13,292 nt of DNA from DSBX01 sp046484845 (GCA_046484845.1 JAWOIB010000023.1:1-13292); one strand, 5' to 3'; positions 1-7,756 are shown, numbered from the stretch's first letter. Numbers and translations are program-made. Notes: generated by a model not told the origin, from the letters alone.

Positions 1-508
1 GCTTCGACCGGTACCCGCGCGCCACGAAGTCCTTGTCAACGAGCCATGACACGGTCGAGGTCGGCAGCCCGCCGAGGTGCACCGGCACGACCGGCACGTG
101 GTTCATCTGCGCCAGCATCCCGATGCCCGGCTTGAACGACGCGAGCTCGCCGGTCCGGCTGCGCGTTCCCTCCGGGAAGAGCACGAGCTTCCCGCCCGAC
201 CGTAGAATCCGCGCACAAACGGCCAGCGCTGACCGATCGGCCCCCCCCCTGCGCACCGGCCAGGCGTGGAAGCCCCGTATCAGCCAGGAGAAGAAACGTG
301 ACGCGCCGAAGAGCTCAGCCTTGGCCAGAAAGTTGAGCTCGCGCGCCGCCGCCCAGGCCAGCACAAGCGGGTCAACATTGGTCAGGTGGTTTGAGGCAAT
401 GATGCAGGCGCCCCTGCCCAGATTCCGCCGCCCGCGAGCCCTCAGCCCGATTGCCAGCGAACCTGCCGGGCAGCTTACCAGCCAGCCGAGCCACCAGTGC
501 AAGCTCAT
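1..508 (-). CDS. plsC: 1-acyl-sn-glycerol-3-phosphate acyltransferase (PlsC family), C-terminus outside window
   Basis: Partial gene: 169 codons are present and the C-terminus lies beyond the left edge. The family transfers an acyl chain to lysophosphatidic acid at the membrane in phospholipid synthesis. The acyltransferase blocks appear in order: the catalytic HX4D motif as HLTNVD at residues 41-46, VRRGGADRS near 85-93 (block II), FPEGTRSRTG at 111-120 (block III, substrate binding), and VPVVPV at 138-143 (block IV). A hydrophobic N-terminus (WWLGWLVSCPAGSLAIGL) fits membrane association. The ATG at 508 is chosen because an in-frame TGA lies nine codons upstream and only a TTG two codons downstream competes. 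The start overlaps the stop of a 37-codon ORF (ATGA). A run of nine C at 241-249 is a sequencing risk, but the frame is intact across it. Family assignment is secure; the exact substrate is inferred. Confidence 0.93.
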   Translation of the reverse strand, partial: MSLHWWLGWLVSCPAGSLAIGLRARGRRNLGRGACIIASNHLTNVDPLVLAWAAARELNFLAKAELFGASRFFSWLIRGFHAWPVRRGGADRSALAVCARILRSGGKLVLFPEGTRSRTGELASFKPGIGMLAQMNHVPVVPVHLGGLPTSTVSWLVDKDFVARGYRSK

Positions 509-618
509 CGGACCCCGCCCGGTCCGGGCATGTCAGCCCCGGAGGGAAACGAACAGCCCCGCACAGCCGGCAACCGGTTCAGGTCATCACGGCCCTGGCG
601 GCGATATTCACCATCCAT
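505..618 (-). CDS. possible translationally coupled 37-aa ORF between cmk and plsC
   Basis: A 37-codon ORF fills the space between cmk and plsC exactly. Its ATG overlaps the cmk stop as TGATG, and its TGA overlaps the plsC start as ATGA, both classic translational-coupling junctions. The peptide starts MDGEYRRQGRDD, ends GPGGVR, is basic with several Gly and Pro, and has no membrane segment or domain I recognise. It could be a real small protein, or a frame read only so that ribosomes reach the plsC start, which lacks a clear Shine-Dalgarno. It could also be chance, since stop-free short frames are common at this GC content. No function is proposed. Confidence 0.35.
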   Translation of the reverse strand: MDGEYRRQGRDDLNRLPAVRGCSFPSGADMPGPGGVR

Positions 619-1337
619 CATCCGGGTCTCTGCCCGAAGCGACGGCGCGCCAGGTCACAAACGACACCAACCTGCTCGTCGATGGTCAGGTCGGTGGTAT
701 CCACCAGCAGCGCATCAGGGGTTCTCACCAGCGGCGACATCTTCCGACCCGAGTCAAACTGGTCACGTTGCACCAGGTTCCGTCTCACATCAAGCATCGA
801 TGCGCTCGCGCCGGCCGAGATGATCTCGTCGCGCCGCCTGCCGGCTCTCGCCCGGATGTCGCAATCGAGAAACACCTTTAACCCCGCTTCCGGAAATACG
901 ACACTCCCGATGTCCCTTCCTTCACAAACCACGCTGTACCCCCGGGCAACCCGTCGTTGCACCGGAACGAGTGCCCGCCGCACCATCGGAACCGCCGAGA
1001 CTTCGCTGACATGCCCGCTGACTCTTGGTTCGCGAATCTCGCGGGTGACGTCCCGCCCATCAAGCATCACCCGGTAGCCCGCGGACAGCCAGTCAATGCC
1101 AACCCGGGTCTGCGCCAGCAGTCGATTGAGCGCCGGCCGGGACGAGACTTCAGTTCCCGTCTCGAGGCACTTAAGGGTCACAGCTCGGTACATCGCCCCA
1201 GTATCAAGGTGCCGGAAACCAAGCCGCGCAGCAACCAGCCGTGCGGTCGTGCTCTTACCCGAACCGGCCGGCCCGTCAATCGCTATCACGAAGTGCGCCA
1301 AGTCACGCGTCTGCGTACCCCCCGGGCTCCCGGACAA
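618..1337 (-). CDS. cmk: cytidylate (CMP/dCMP) kinase
   Basis: Phosphorylates CMP and dCMP with ATP in cytosolic pyrimidine nucleotide metabolism. The 239-residue product has the family motifs in order: a P-loop, IDGPAGSGKST, at about 20-30; LDTGAMYRA at 44-52; the NMP-binding region with LDGRDVTREIR; EGRDIGSVVFPEAG; and the lid/arginine region RRRDE followed by QRDQFDSGRKMSPL. The usual length is about 220-230, so the N-terminal tail before VIAIDG is slightly long. The start is a TTG at 1337 with GAGG eight bases upstream. An internal TTG (13th codon) or GTG (17th codon) would give a more typical N-terminus, so the start is uncertain. It lies 22 bases after the cyclic-nucleotide-binding gene and is followed by plsC; cmk next to plsC is a common bacterial arrangement. 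Confidence 0.95.
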   Translation of the reverse strand: MSGSPGGTQTRDLAHFVIAIDGPAGSGKSTTARLVAARLGFRHLDTGAMYRAVTLKCLETGTEVSSRPALNRLLAQTRVGIDWLSAGYRVMLDGRDVTREIREPRVSGHVSEVSAVPMVRRALVPVQRRVARGYSVVCEGRDIGSVVFPEAGLKVFLDCDIRARAGRRRDEIISAGASASMLDVRRNLVQRDQFDSGRKMSPLVRTPDALLVDTTDLTIDEQVGVVCDLARRRFGQRPG

Positions 1338-1359
1338 ACGTCCTGCCTCGATCAGCAGT

Positions 1360-1836
1360 CTACTCCGTGCTCTCGCGGATAGCCGCCTGCTTCACGAACT
1401 GCAACTGCATGTGACGCAGCCGCGATGAAATGGTCCGGGCAATCGCCCTCATGAAATGATATCCCAGTTCGGGGTCTTCATCGAACACACGCTCCATCTC
1501 GCCGATGCGGAACTCGAGCACGGTCGCGTCAGTCAGAGCTTCTCCGCTTGCCGTATACTTCGGATTCCCTACCATCCCCGACCATGCGAACATCTCGCCC
1601 GGACCCAGCGAGGTCACTATGTAACTGTTACAGGAAACGCCGAAATCGACTTCCAACACCACCGCAACCCGGCCCTGCATCAGCACGTAGAACCTCTCCG
1701 CCGGGTCACCCTGCCTGTCGATAACGGTTCCGGCCTTAACCTGTCGCTCCCGGGCCAGGGGCACAATCCTGTCGAAATGCTCATCCGCCAAGCGCCTGAA
1801 GCCCGGAACGCCTCTCAGGAAATCCTTGATGTCCAT
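1360..1836 (-). CDS. cyclic-nucleotide-binding-domain protein without a DNA-binding domain
   Basis: A 158-residue stand-alone domain of the Crp/Fnr cNMP-binding fold. N-terminal helices (MDIKDFLRGVPGFRRL) lead into a beta-roll that contains VKAGTVIDRQGDPAERFYVLMQGRVAV and the phosphate-binding-cassette position GPGEMFAWSGMVG. A C-terminal helix pair (ELGYHFMRAIARTISSRL) follows. There is no helix-turn-helix, so it is probably not a transcription factor on its own. The arginine of the cassette that binds the cyclic phosphate in Crp appears to be replaced: KYTASGEA aligns where Crp has ERSAWVRA, placing Tyr94 at the Arg position. cAMP or cGMP binding is therefore doubtful. The ATG start has a good GAGG five bases upstream. 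It is the first gene of an apparent operon with cmk and plsC, and the partner or ligand is unknown. Confidence 0.85.
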   Translation of the reverse strand: MDIKDFLRGVPGFRRLADEHFDRIVPLARERQVKAGTVIDRQGDPAERFYVLMQGRVAVVLEVDFGVSCNSYIVTSLGPGEMFAWSGMVGNPKYTASGEALTDATVLEFRIGEMERVFDEDPELGYHFMRAIARTISSRLRHMQLQFVKQAAIRESTE

Positions 1837-1856
1837 AACGTCCTCACTTTCGAGTC

Positions 1857-1884
1857 AGTCTAGCGCGCCAGCCGCCCGGGTCAA
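1857..1884 (-). promoter_or_regulatory. candidate sigma-70-type promoter for the cNMP-binding protein-cmk-plsC operon
   Basis: On the minus strand TTGACC (1884-1879) is followed after 16 bases by TAGACT (1862-1857). The expected transcript start near 1850 leaves a leader of about 15 bases that contains the GAGG Shine-Dalgarno before the ATG at 1836. Both boxes are imperfect, so this is a visual prediction. Confidence 0.45.
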
Positions 1885-1913
1885 ACGGATGCCTTCACGG
1901 CAGGACCAGCGTT

Positions 1914-2600
1914 CTAGAACAGGTCGTGGAACGAGATGTCGAGCACCCGGTTCCGTGGGAAGTCCGGGCGGTTACCGACAATATCACGCAGTGCAAGTCC
2001 AAACCGGAACTGGTCATTGAAAGTCCAGCCTATCCCGGCATTCAGGAACCCGCGCCCGCCTGTGCCCTGACGATTGTCGTTCGTAGCCAGGTCGTACTCC
2101 AGCACCATCTCGAAGCCGCCGGGGAGGTACTGGTTCGCCACCGCGAAGCCGCTCACCCCATCCCAGTAGTTCACCGCGGCCTGGAGGTAGGTCCGCGTCG
2201 GCTCAATCGTCTTGCCGATCGAAAGGAAACCGCCCTTGGGCAGAACGCCGTAATCACCATCCGGGCCCTGGCTGTCGAAACCCTGGCTCTCGAAACCGAC
2301 TACCAGGTCAGGGAAGAACCCCTGCTCGAGCAGGATGGCGCCCCGGCCGAAGAACTCGGGCCGGTTGTACATCAGGGGGGTCTCATAACCGACAAGTCTG
2401 TCACCGCCGTACGCCACACCGAGGGTCAGTCGATCGAAGAGCCCGATGCCGACTCTCATCAGGGCACCGCCCTGCCCCCAGAGTCGCGCGCTGACGTAGT
2501 ACTCGGCATGCGCCAGCGACCTCGGCACCGGCTGGTCGATGTGGTACAGCGACGCGGCAGCCAGACCGAAACAGGCCAGAAGAACTACCAACATTCTCAT
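1914..2600 (-). CDS. exported beta-barrel-like outer-membrane protein, function unknown
   Basis: A 228-residue protein with a short signal peptide (MRMLVVLLACFGLAAAS) followed by SLYHIDQPVP and a series of alternating, aromatic-rich, glycine-spaced segments such as GIGLFDRLTLGVAYGG, FFPDLVVGFESQGF, GGFLSIGKTI, TYLQAAVNYW and RFGLALRDIVG. The chain ends in Phe (DISFHDLF). An amphipathic strand ending in a C-terminal aromatic is the usual signal for the BAM machinery, so an outer-membrane barrel is likely. The layout recalls a family of unnamed barrels seen in WOR-3-type genomes and is loosely YjbH-like; this is from memory. I chose the ATG at 2600 because a TATTCT -10 lies five bases upstream with TTGACA a further 17 bases away. 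The alternative TTG at 2618 would lie inside that promoter. No function can be given. Confidence 0.75.
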   Translation of the reverse strand: MRMLVVLLACFGLAAASLYHIDQPVPRSLAHAEYYVSARLWGQGGALMRVGIGLFDRLTLGVAYGGDRLVGYETPLMYNRPEFFGRGAILLEQGFFPDLVVGFESQGFDSQGPDGDYGVLPKGGFLSIGKTIEPTRTYLQAAVNYWDGVSGFAVANQYLPGGFEMVLEYDLATNDNRQGTGGRGFLNAGIGWTFNDQFRFGLALRDIVGNRPDFPRNRVLDISFHDLF

Positions 2601-2605
2601 GCCGC

Positions 2606-2634
2606 AGAATAGCCGCAACCTTCGCAGCTGTCAA
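2606..2634 (-). promoter_or_regulatory. candidate promoter giving a leaderless mRNA for the barrel protein gene
   Basis: Perfect TTGACA (2634-2629), a 17-base spacer, then TATTCT (2611-2606), and after only five bases the ATG at 2600. Transcription starting 6-8 bases after the -10 would begin on or beside the start codon. No Shine-Dalgarno is present. Confidence 0.6.
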
Positions 2635-2675
2635 GCCGGACAGCATCCCGAGCGAGCCGCCCCGTTCACGCTTCC

Positions 2676-2697
2676 GGCCCTGCCCGCCGGGGCGGCC
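2676..2697. repeat. GC-rich hairpin in the divergent intergenic region
   Basis: GGCC and GCCC (2676-2679, 2682-2685) can pair with GGGC and GGCC (2690-2693, 2694-2697) around a GCCG loop with a two-base bulge. It sits just before the -35 of the TPR gene promoter, between two divergent genes, where a terminator is not needed. It might be an operator or a chance structure in GC-rich DNA. Confidence 0.25.
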
Positions 2698-2700
2698 TGT

Positions 2701-2728
2701 TTGACAGTGCGGCAGGAATTGATACCAT
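2701..2728 (+). promoter_or_regulatory. candidate promoter for the TPR protein gene
   Basis: Perfect TTGACA (2701-2706) with a weak -10, TACCAT (2723-2728), after 16 bases. The transcript would start near 2735 and carry a leader of about 33 bases including a strong Shine-Dalgarno. The in-frame TTG at 2741 would then lie in the leader. Confidence 0.4.
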
Positions 2729-2755
2729 ACCATCAAGCTTTTGGCCGCGATTCTT

Positions 2756-2762
2756 AAGGAGG
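2756..2762 (+). promoter_or_regulatory. strong Shine-Dalgarno AAGGAGG that fixes the start of the TPR protein
   Basis: AAGGAGG lies five bases before the GTG at 2768. It decides this start over the longer in-frame TTG at 2741, which has no such site and would place charged residues before the signal peptide. Confidence 0.85.
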
Positions 2763-2767
2763 ATTTA

Positions 2768-4405
2768 GTGCGCAGTTCTATACGTCTGAGTACGTTGCTT
2801 CTGGCTCTGCTTGCCATCTCTTTCCCCGGGCGGCTGGCGGCACAGGCAATCCCGCTTGATGCCCTGCTCCGCGGGGCGCGGATCCACTACTCGCAGGGCC
2901 GATACGACCGGGCACTGGAGACATTCCAGCAGGCTCTGGCGGAGTATGGCAGCGCGGCCGACCCGGCGGCCCGAGCCGATATCCACATCTGGCTCGGGCT
3001 CAGCGAAGCCCAACTGCGCCGATTCGCCTCCGCCGCGGCCCACTTCGCCACTGCCATTGAGCTCGACGCCAGTACTGTCGAACGGCTCAGCAAAGACGAC
3101 CAATGGGCTCACTGGTCGTGGACCTCGCTGTTTAACACCGCCCGGGAGCTCTTCGCCCAGGGCAAACCCGATTCAAGCCTGATCTACGCCCTCGCCGCCG
3201 CGCAGATTGACGCATCACGGCCCGGCGCCTTCTCCCTCGTCGCTAACAGCTACAGCGCCCTCAACCGCTACGATGACATGCTGGCCACCGCTCGCGAGAT
3301 GCTCGGCAACGACCCAAACTCCCCCGAAGCGCACAGCCTGATCGGTCTCTTCTTCCTGCAGCCGCCGGATGACTTCTGGTCCACCGAGTTGAAAGCGGCC
3401 CGCTGGGATTCCTGCGCCCACTACTATGGCCGTGCCATCGCGCTCTACGAGGAACGCTACGCCGAAGCCAGGAAGAACCTCGGCGACAAGCTTGGCGTAT
3501 CCGCCGGACCGGAACTGGACGAGATTGCGGCGAACCTGATTGAGAAGAGCCGCTCGCGTGACCAGCAGGTGCTGAAGGACTACATCGAGAAAGACCTGAA
3601 GGCGGCCAGGATTCTGCCTGAGATCGCCCAGTACGCCTCGGCCCTCTACTACGCGGCGGGCAACCTGAACACGGCCAGCTCGCGTGCCGGGTCGGCCCTG
3701 CTCCGCGCCTCTGCCGAAACCGCTGGTGCGACCGCGGACGGCTTCAGATCGCAGGCTGAGGGCTTTTTCACCAAGGCCCTGCTGTACGATCCGCTCGACT
3801 TCGCGTCGCTCTACAACCTCGGCATCGCCCAGTATCAGGCACAGAACGACTCGCTTGCCGAGCTGAGTTTCCGTCGCGTCGTGGAGATGACGGTCATGCC
3901 GCTGTCGGAACTCCCCGATCCGCTCCGGGCGGATCTCCGGTCGCGCGTCACTCCGGAAGCCGCCGCCTCAGGATATTTCCAACTCACGGGTGCGGAACTC
4001 GCAGCAGTCGATGAGGCAATCCACGAAATGGGCAACCCGGTTGCCGGTTTCGCATTCCTCTACCTCCCGGAACTGCGCGCGCGCAGGGAATTCATCACCC
4101 CGGGACCGGAGGACGAAGCCGGTATGTACCTGAGCATCCAACCCCCGGCCGCACTTGAGAACCTATACCTGCTTGCCGGAGTAACCCAGACCAGCATTGG
4201 CCTGGCCCTTGAGAAGGCCTCCAAGGGCTCGGGCCGCGCGAAGCTGGAGCGGGCAATCGTCAATCTCAAGGCAGTTCTGGGCTTGGACCCCGACAACGCG
4301 GAAGCCTGGCAGAATCTGATCCACTGCTACCGCGAGACCGGCCAGGACCAGAAAGCGCTCGAAGCCGCCCAGCGACACCAGCAGCTCACCGGCGGGCGGC
4401 GCTAA
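2768..4405 (+). CDS. exported tetratricopeptide-repeat (TPR) protein
   Basis: A 545-residue protein. It starts with a signal peptide (MRSSIRLSTLLLALLAISFPGRLAAQA, likely cut after AAQA near residue 27), so it should act in the periplasm or at the envelope. The rest is mostly helical repeats. Clear TPR units are near 33-66 (GARIHYSQGRYDRALETF), the following IHIWLGLSEAQLRRFASAAAHF unit, a central DFASLYNLGIAQYQAQNDSLAELSF unit, and the C-terminal DNAEAWQNLIHCYRETGQDQKALEAAQRH. A region around residues 210-270 is rich in charged residues and may be coiled. TPRs bind other proteins; the partner cannot be read from the sequence. The next gene, a solute-binding protein, begins 13 bases after its stop, so the two are probably co-transcribed. 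There is no catalytic domain visible. Confidence 0.88.
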   Translation: MRSSIRLSTLLLALLAISFPGRLAAQAIPLDALLRGARIHYSQGRYDRALETFQQALAEYGSAADPAARADIHIWLGLSEAQLRRFASAAAHFATAIELDASTVERLSKDDQWAHWSWTSLFNTARELFAQGKPDSSLIYALAAAQIDASRPGAFSLVANSYSALNRYDDMLATAREMLGNDPNSPEAHSLIGLFFLQPPDDFWSTELKAARWDSCAHYYGRAIALYEERYAEARKNLGDKLGVSAGPELDEIAANLIEKSRSRDQQVLKDYIEKDLKAARILPEIAQYASALYYAAGNLNTASSRAGSALLRASAETAGATADGFRSQAEGFFTKALLYDPLDFASLYNLGIAQYQAQNDSLAELSFRRVVEMTVMPLSELPDPLRADLRSRVTPEAAASGYFQLTGAELAAVDEAIHEMGNPVAGFAFLYLPELRARREFITPGPEDEAGMYLSIQPPAALENLYLLAGVTQTSIGLALEKASKGSGRAKLERAIVNLKAVLGLDPDNAEAWQNLIHCYRETGQDQKALEAAQRHQQLTGGRR

Positions 4406-4418
4406 CGGAGAACATCCA

Positions 4419-5384
4419 ATGACCAAACTGCTGAATATCGCCATCGTCCTACTTACTGCCGGTCTGGTCGCAGTTATCCTGGTTCCTCAACTCCAGGAAG
4501 GCCGCCCGCGGGTCGTACGGTTCGCATGCGACAGCACCATTGCCAGTCTGCCCTTCTTCGTGGCCGAGGACCGAGGGCTATTCGCTGACAACCGCATCAT
4601 CCCGGAGATCGAGTTCTACTCCGATCCCGACCTGGCCCTGGCCGAGCTTCTCGCCGGCAAGGCCGATGTGGGCGTCTTCCCCTGGATAACCGCCATCCAA
4701 CACGTCTCCGAACACGAAGAAACGCTCCGGGTCTTCATGTCCCAGGACTTCCGCGCCACCATACCCGTGGACGCGATTGTCGTGACCAAAGCCAGCCGCA
4801 TAGGCACCATCAAAGACCTCCAGAGGCAGAAGCTCGGCTACCCCCCGCAACTCCGGGGAGCGATCCAGCCCTTCCTGCTCCAGGCAGACCTGCCGGCCGA
4901 ACTGGTCACAACCATCGAGCTCCCCCTCTCGCAACTGACCGCGAGCCTCGCCTCCGGGGACATAGGCGCAGCCTGGCTCATCGAACCGCTGGTGGCGATG
5001 CTGGACACTTCGCAGTTCCGTGTCCTGGAGATCGGTGCTCTACCCAAGTTTGTGTCCGCGCCATACCCCGGGGCAGCGGTGGGCTTCTCCCCCGAGTTCA
5101 TGAACACCGGCAAGGTCATGCTCAGCCGCCTGAAGCTCAGCCTTGATGCCGCAGCCTCGTTCGCCGATGGCAAGACCGACTCCGCCCGGGTCATCCTGGC
5201 ACGTTATCTCGGCTACGACCCGGAACTCCTGGCGGCCTGCCGGATGGCGGAAGTGCAGCGGCTGGTCGAAATCAACAAGCCGGCGATCAGAACTTTGGCG
5301 TCGCGGCTGGCAGTGTCCGGCATCATCACCGGCGACGTTGACACGGACAAGATGTTCGTACCGCCGGCCCGGATGACGCGCTGA
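4419..5384 (+). CDS. NMT1/THI5-like ABC-transporter substrate-binding protein
   Basis: A 321-residue periplasmic-binding-protein-fold product. Residues 4-23 form a hydrophobic N-terminal segment with no lipobox cysteine and no obvious cleavage site, so it may be a signal anchor. The mature part opens with VRFACDSTIASLPFFVAEDRGLF, followed by LAELLAGKADVGVFPW, the typical NMT1/SsuA-type start in which a nitrogen- or sulfur-containing small organic ligand is bound. Later segments IGTIKDLQRQKLGYPP and LASGDIGAAWLIEPLV match the second lobe. GGAG lies eight bases before the ATG. No permease or ATPase gene is adjacent, so it is an orphan binding protein; it follows the secreted TPR gene closely and may work with it rather than with a classical importer. 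The ligand is unknown. Confidence 0.82.
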   Translation: MTKLLNIAIVLLTAGLVAVILVPQLQEGRPRVVRFACDSTIASLPFFVAEDRGLFADNRIIPEIEFYSDPDLALAELLAGKADVGVFPWITAIQHVSEHEETLRVFMSQDFRATIPVDAIVVTKASRIGTIKDLQRQKLGYPPQLRGAIQPFLLQADLPAELVTTIELPLSQLTASLASGDIGAAWLIEPLVAMLDTSQFRVLEIGALPKFVSAPYPGAAVGFSPEFMNTGKVMLSRLKLSLDAAASFADGKTDSARVILARYLGYDPELLAACRMAEVQRLVEINKPAIRTLASRLAVSGIITGDVDTDKMFVPPARMTR

Positions 5385-5399
5385 ACGCAGACTGGAGCC

Positions 5400-5658
<259 letters not shown>

Positions 5659-5659
<1 letters not shown>

Positions 5660-7146
5660 TGCCGCACGACCGGCGCTCCAAACTAACCGGGAACCCACAG
5701 CCAATGCCTGAACGGCAGACAGGTGTTCCCCGTGGCGAACGCCGGGTCCTGACTCTCAAGTACCGACCTGGGAACTTCGCTGAGTTGATGGTCCAGGATC
5801 ACGTCCGCGACACACTGACTCGGGCAATCGCCAACAACCGAGTGGCCAACGCTTACCTGTTTGCGGGCCCCCGGGGTGTCGGCAAGACCTCGACTGCCCG
5901 CATCCTGGCCAAGTGCCTTAACTGCTTGTCATCGGAAGCACCGACCACGGAGCCGTGCGGCCGGTGTCCGGCCTGCGTTGATATCGCCGGGTCCCGCAGC
6001 CTCGATGTCATCGAAATCGACGGTGCGTCGAATCGCGGTATCGAGCAAGTCCGGGAGTTGCGCGAAAACATCAAGTACTCGCCCGCCAGCCTTCGCTGCA
6101 AGGTGTACATCATCGATGAAGTTCACATGCTGACCGAGCAGGCATTCAATGCGCTGCTCAAGACCCTCGAAGAACCCCCGGCCCACGCGCGTTTCGTGTT
6201 TGCCACCACCGAAGGCCACCTGGTACCGGCGACGATCATCTCGCGCTGCCAGCGATTCGACTTCCGCCGTGCCACACCTGAGGAAATCGCCCGACGACTG
6301 CGCTGGCTGGCTGTGCAGGAAAATATCAAAGCCTCAGACGCTGCCCTGCTCGCGATCGCCCGTCGAGCCGATGGCGCAATCCGGGATGGAGAGAGCATTC
6401 TCGAGCAGCTTGCCACCTACCAGCCTGAGGGCATCGAGCTTGCCGGGGTCACGGAGATGCTGGGACTCGTGCCGGCCGACGCCTTTCCGAACTACACTGA
6501 TCGACTGCTGGATGGCGACATCGCCGGTTCGCTGGCGATCGCAGAAGGGCTGTTCGACCGCGGCTTCGACGTACTCGAATTCTACTCAGGCCTGGTCGGG
6601 CATTTTCGCAACATCGCATACACGCGGACCGGCAGCAACACCGACGCGCTGGGGTTGCTCCCGGAGGAACGCGCGCGGCTCACCGCCCAGACCGGGCGCA
6701 TCACGCATGGACAGGTTGTCCGGGCGCTGGAGCTGCTCGTCCGGGTTGAGGACTCCGCCCGGCACACGCTGATGCCGAGAATCCTCCTCGACTACATCTC
6801 GCTTGAGCTGGCCGCGATCCTCGCTCCAACGGGCGATTCTGCCGCCCCCCTCAAGGGAACCGTCGACCGTCGTCAGGATGCCGGTATCGACACGCGTCGC
6901 GAAGCCTCGGGAGGAACCGCGGCCGCAGCAATCAAGCCAACGACAGAGAAGGTCTCGCGGACCAGGACACCCGGGGCCAAGACCGACGGGACCCGCCGGC
7001 CGACAACACCCTCGCGGGCACCTCTGAAAGAAGAAGACTCCGCGCCACCGAACCCACAACCTGTCAGTCCGCCCGACAGCGACAATCTTGTCGAGCGCAT
7101 GCGTCGCTTCCTCGGTGAAGTTGAAGAGGACCGACGACAGCAGTGA
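5659..7146 (+). CDS. dnaX: DNA polymerase III subunit gamma/tau (clamp loader)
   Basis: The AAA+ ATPase of the clamp loader that places the sliding clamp on primed DNA. In 495-residue numbering: LKYRPGNFAEL near 33-43; Walker A GPRGVGKTS at 70-78; zinc-binding cysteines in CLNC (89) and EPCGRCPAC (100, 103, 106); Walker B/DEVH at 153-156; sensor 1 FATTE at 181-185; SRC arginine finger at 195-197; and sensor 2 GAIRDGESILEQ. The C-terminal ~90 residues are a Thr/Pro/Arg-rich linker ending in NLVERMRRFLGEVEEDR. There is no long tau domain and no obvious slippery heptamer. The ATG at 5659 has a strong GGAGG, but it overlaps the SRP RNA and gives about 30 extra residues; ATG 5704 (480 residues) is a fair alternative. 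The stop overlaps the recR start. Confidence 0.95.
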
Positions 7147-7733
7147 AGCAATCCCTTACCCGGCTGATGGACGCACTTGTCGAACTGCCCGGGATTGGTC
7201 GCAAGACCGCCCAGCGCATCGCCCTGCACCTCCTGCGTTCCCGCGCCGACCAGACCGAAACGCTCGTGCGGGCCCTGACCGAGGCGCGTGAACGACTGCA
7301 TCCTTGCCCCACCTGTTTCAGCCTGACCGAGAACGACATCTGCGAAGTGTGCGCCGATCCCCGGCGCGACCACGGAAGCATCTGCGTTGTCGAGGAAACG
7401 GGTGATGTCCTGACGCTTGAGGCGACCGGCCGCTACCGAGGCGTCTACCATGTTCTCGGAGGTGCCCTCTCCCCGATCGACAACATCGGCCCCGAGAACC
7501 TCGGCATCAACCAACTCATCGCCAGGGTCGGCACCAACTCCACCCGCGAGATCATCATCGCCACCAACCCCACCACCGAAGGCGAGGCAACCGCTGTCTA
7601 CCTTGCCCGACGTCTGCACCCTTCCGGCATACTCGTAACGCGCATTGCCCGCGGTCTACCTGTCGGCTCTGATCTCGAGCTGGCTGACGGCGAGACAATC
7701 TCACGGGCATTCGAAGGCCGTCGTGAAATCTGA
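7143..7733 (+). CDS. recR: recombination mediator protein RecR
   Basis: Works with RecO (and RecF) to load RecA on single-stranded DNA at gaps. The 196 residues match the usual length of about 198. It has the helix-hairpin-helix LPGIGRKTAQRIALHLL (15-31), a zinc finger with Cys55, 58, 67 and 70 (CPTC...CEVC), a Toprim domain with VVEETGDVLTLEATG (82-96) and TNPTTEGEATAVYLARRL (141-158), and the C-terminal TRIARGLPVGSDLELAD signature. The GTG start overlaps the dnaX stop (GTGA), so the two are translationally coupled. In many bacteria the nucleoid-associated ybaB/ebfC gene sits between dnaX and recR; here it is missing from that place. Confidence 0.97.
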   Translation: MKQSLTRLMDALVELPGIGRKTAQRIALHLLRSRADQTETLVRALTEARERLHPCPTCFSLTENDICEVCADPRRDHGSICVVEETGDVLTLEATGRYRGVYHVLGGALSPIDNIGPENLGINQLIARVGTNSTREIIIATNPTTEGEATAVYLARRLHPSGILVTRIARGLPVGSDLELADGETISRAFEGRREI

Positions 7734-7756
7734 AGGCAGTAGCCAATGGAGAAGAT

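Noticed and set aside
241..249. Run of nine C that might mark a frameshift in plsC
   Set aside because: Reading across it in the minus frame gives VRRGGADRS and leads straight into FPEGTRSR, so the frame is intact.
33..1077. Long plus-strand frames over plsC and cmk
   Set aside because: They are antisense shadows in GC-rich DNA; the minus strand carries the family motifs.
1911..1920. Perfect palindrome GTTCTAGAAC at the end of the barrel gene
   Set aside because: It covers the stop codon and lacks a loop or T-run; probably chance, although it lies near the next promoter.
5338..5343. TTGACA upstream of the SRP RNA as its -35 box
   Set aside because: No -10-like hexamer lies at 15-18 bases, and the site is about 60 bases before the RNA start.
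7021..7060. Possible programmed frameshift in dnaX producing gamma
   Set aside because: The A-rich stretch is AAAGAAGAAGA, not a slippery heptamer, and the frame continues to a single stop.
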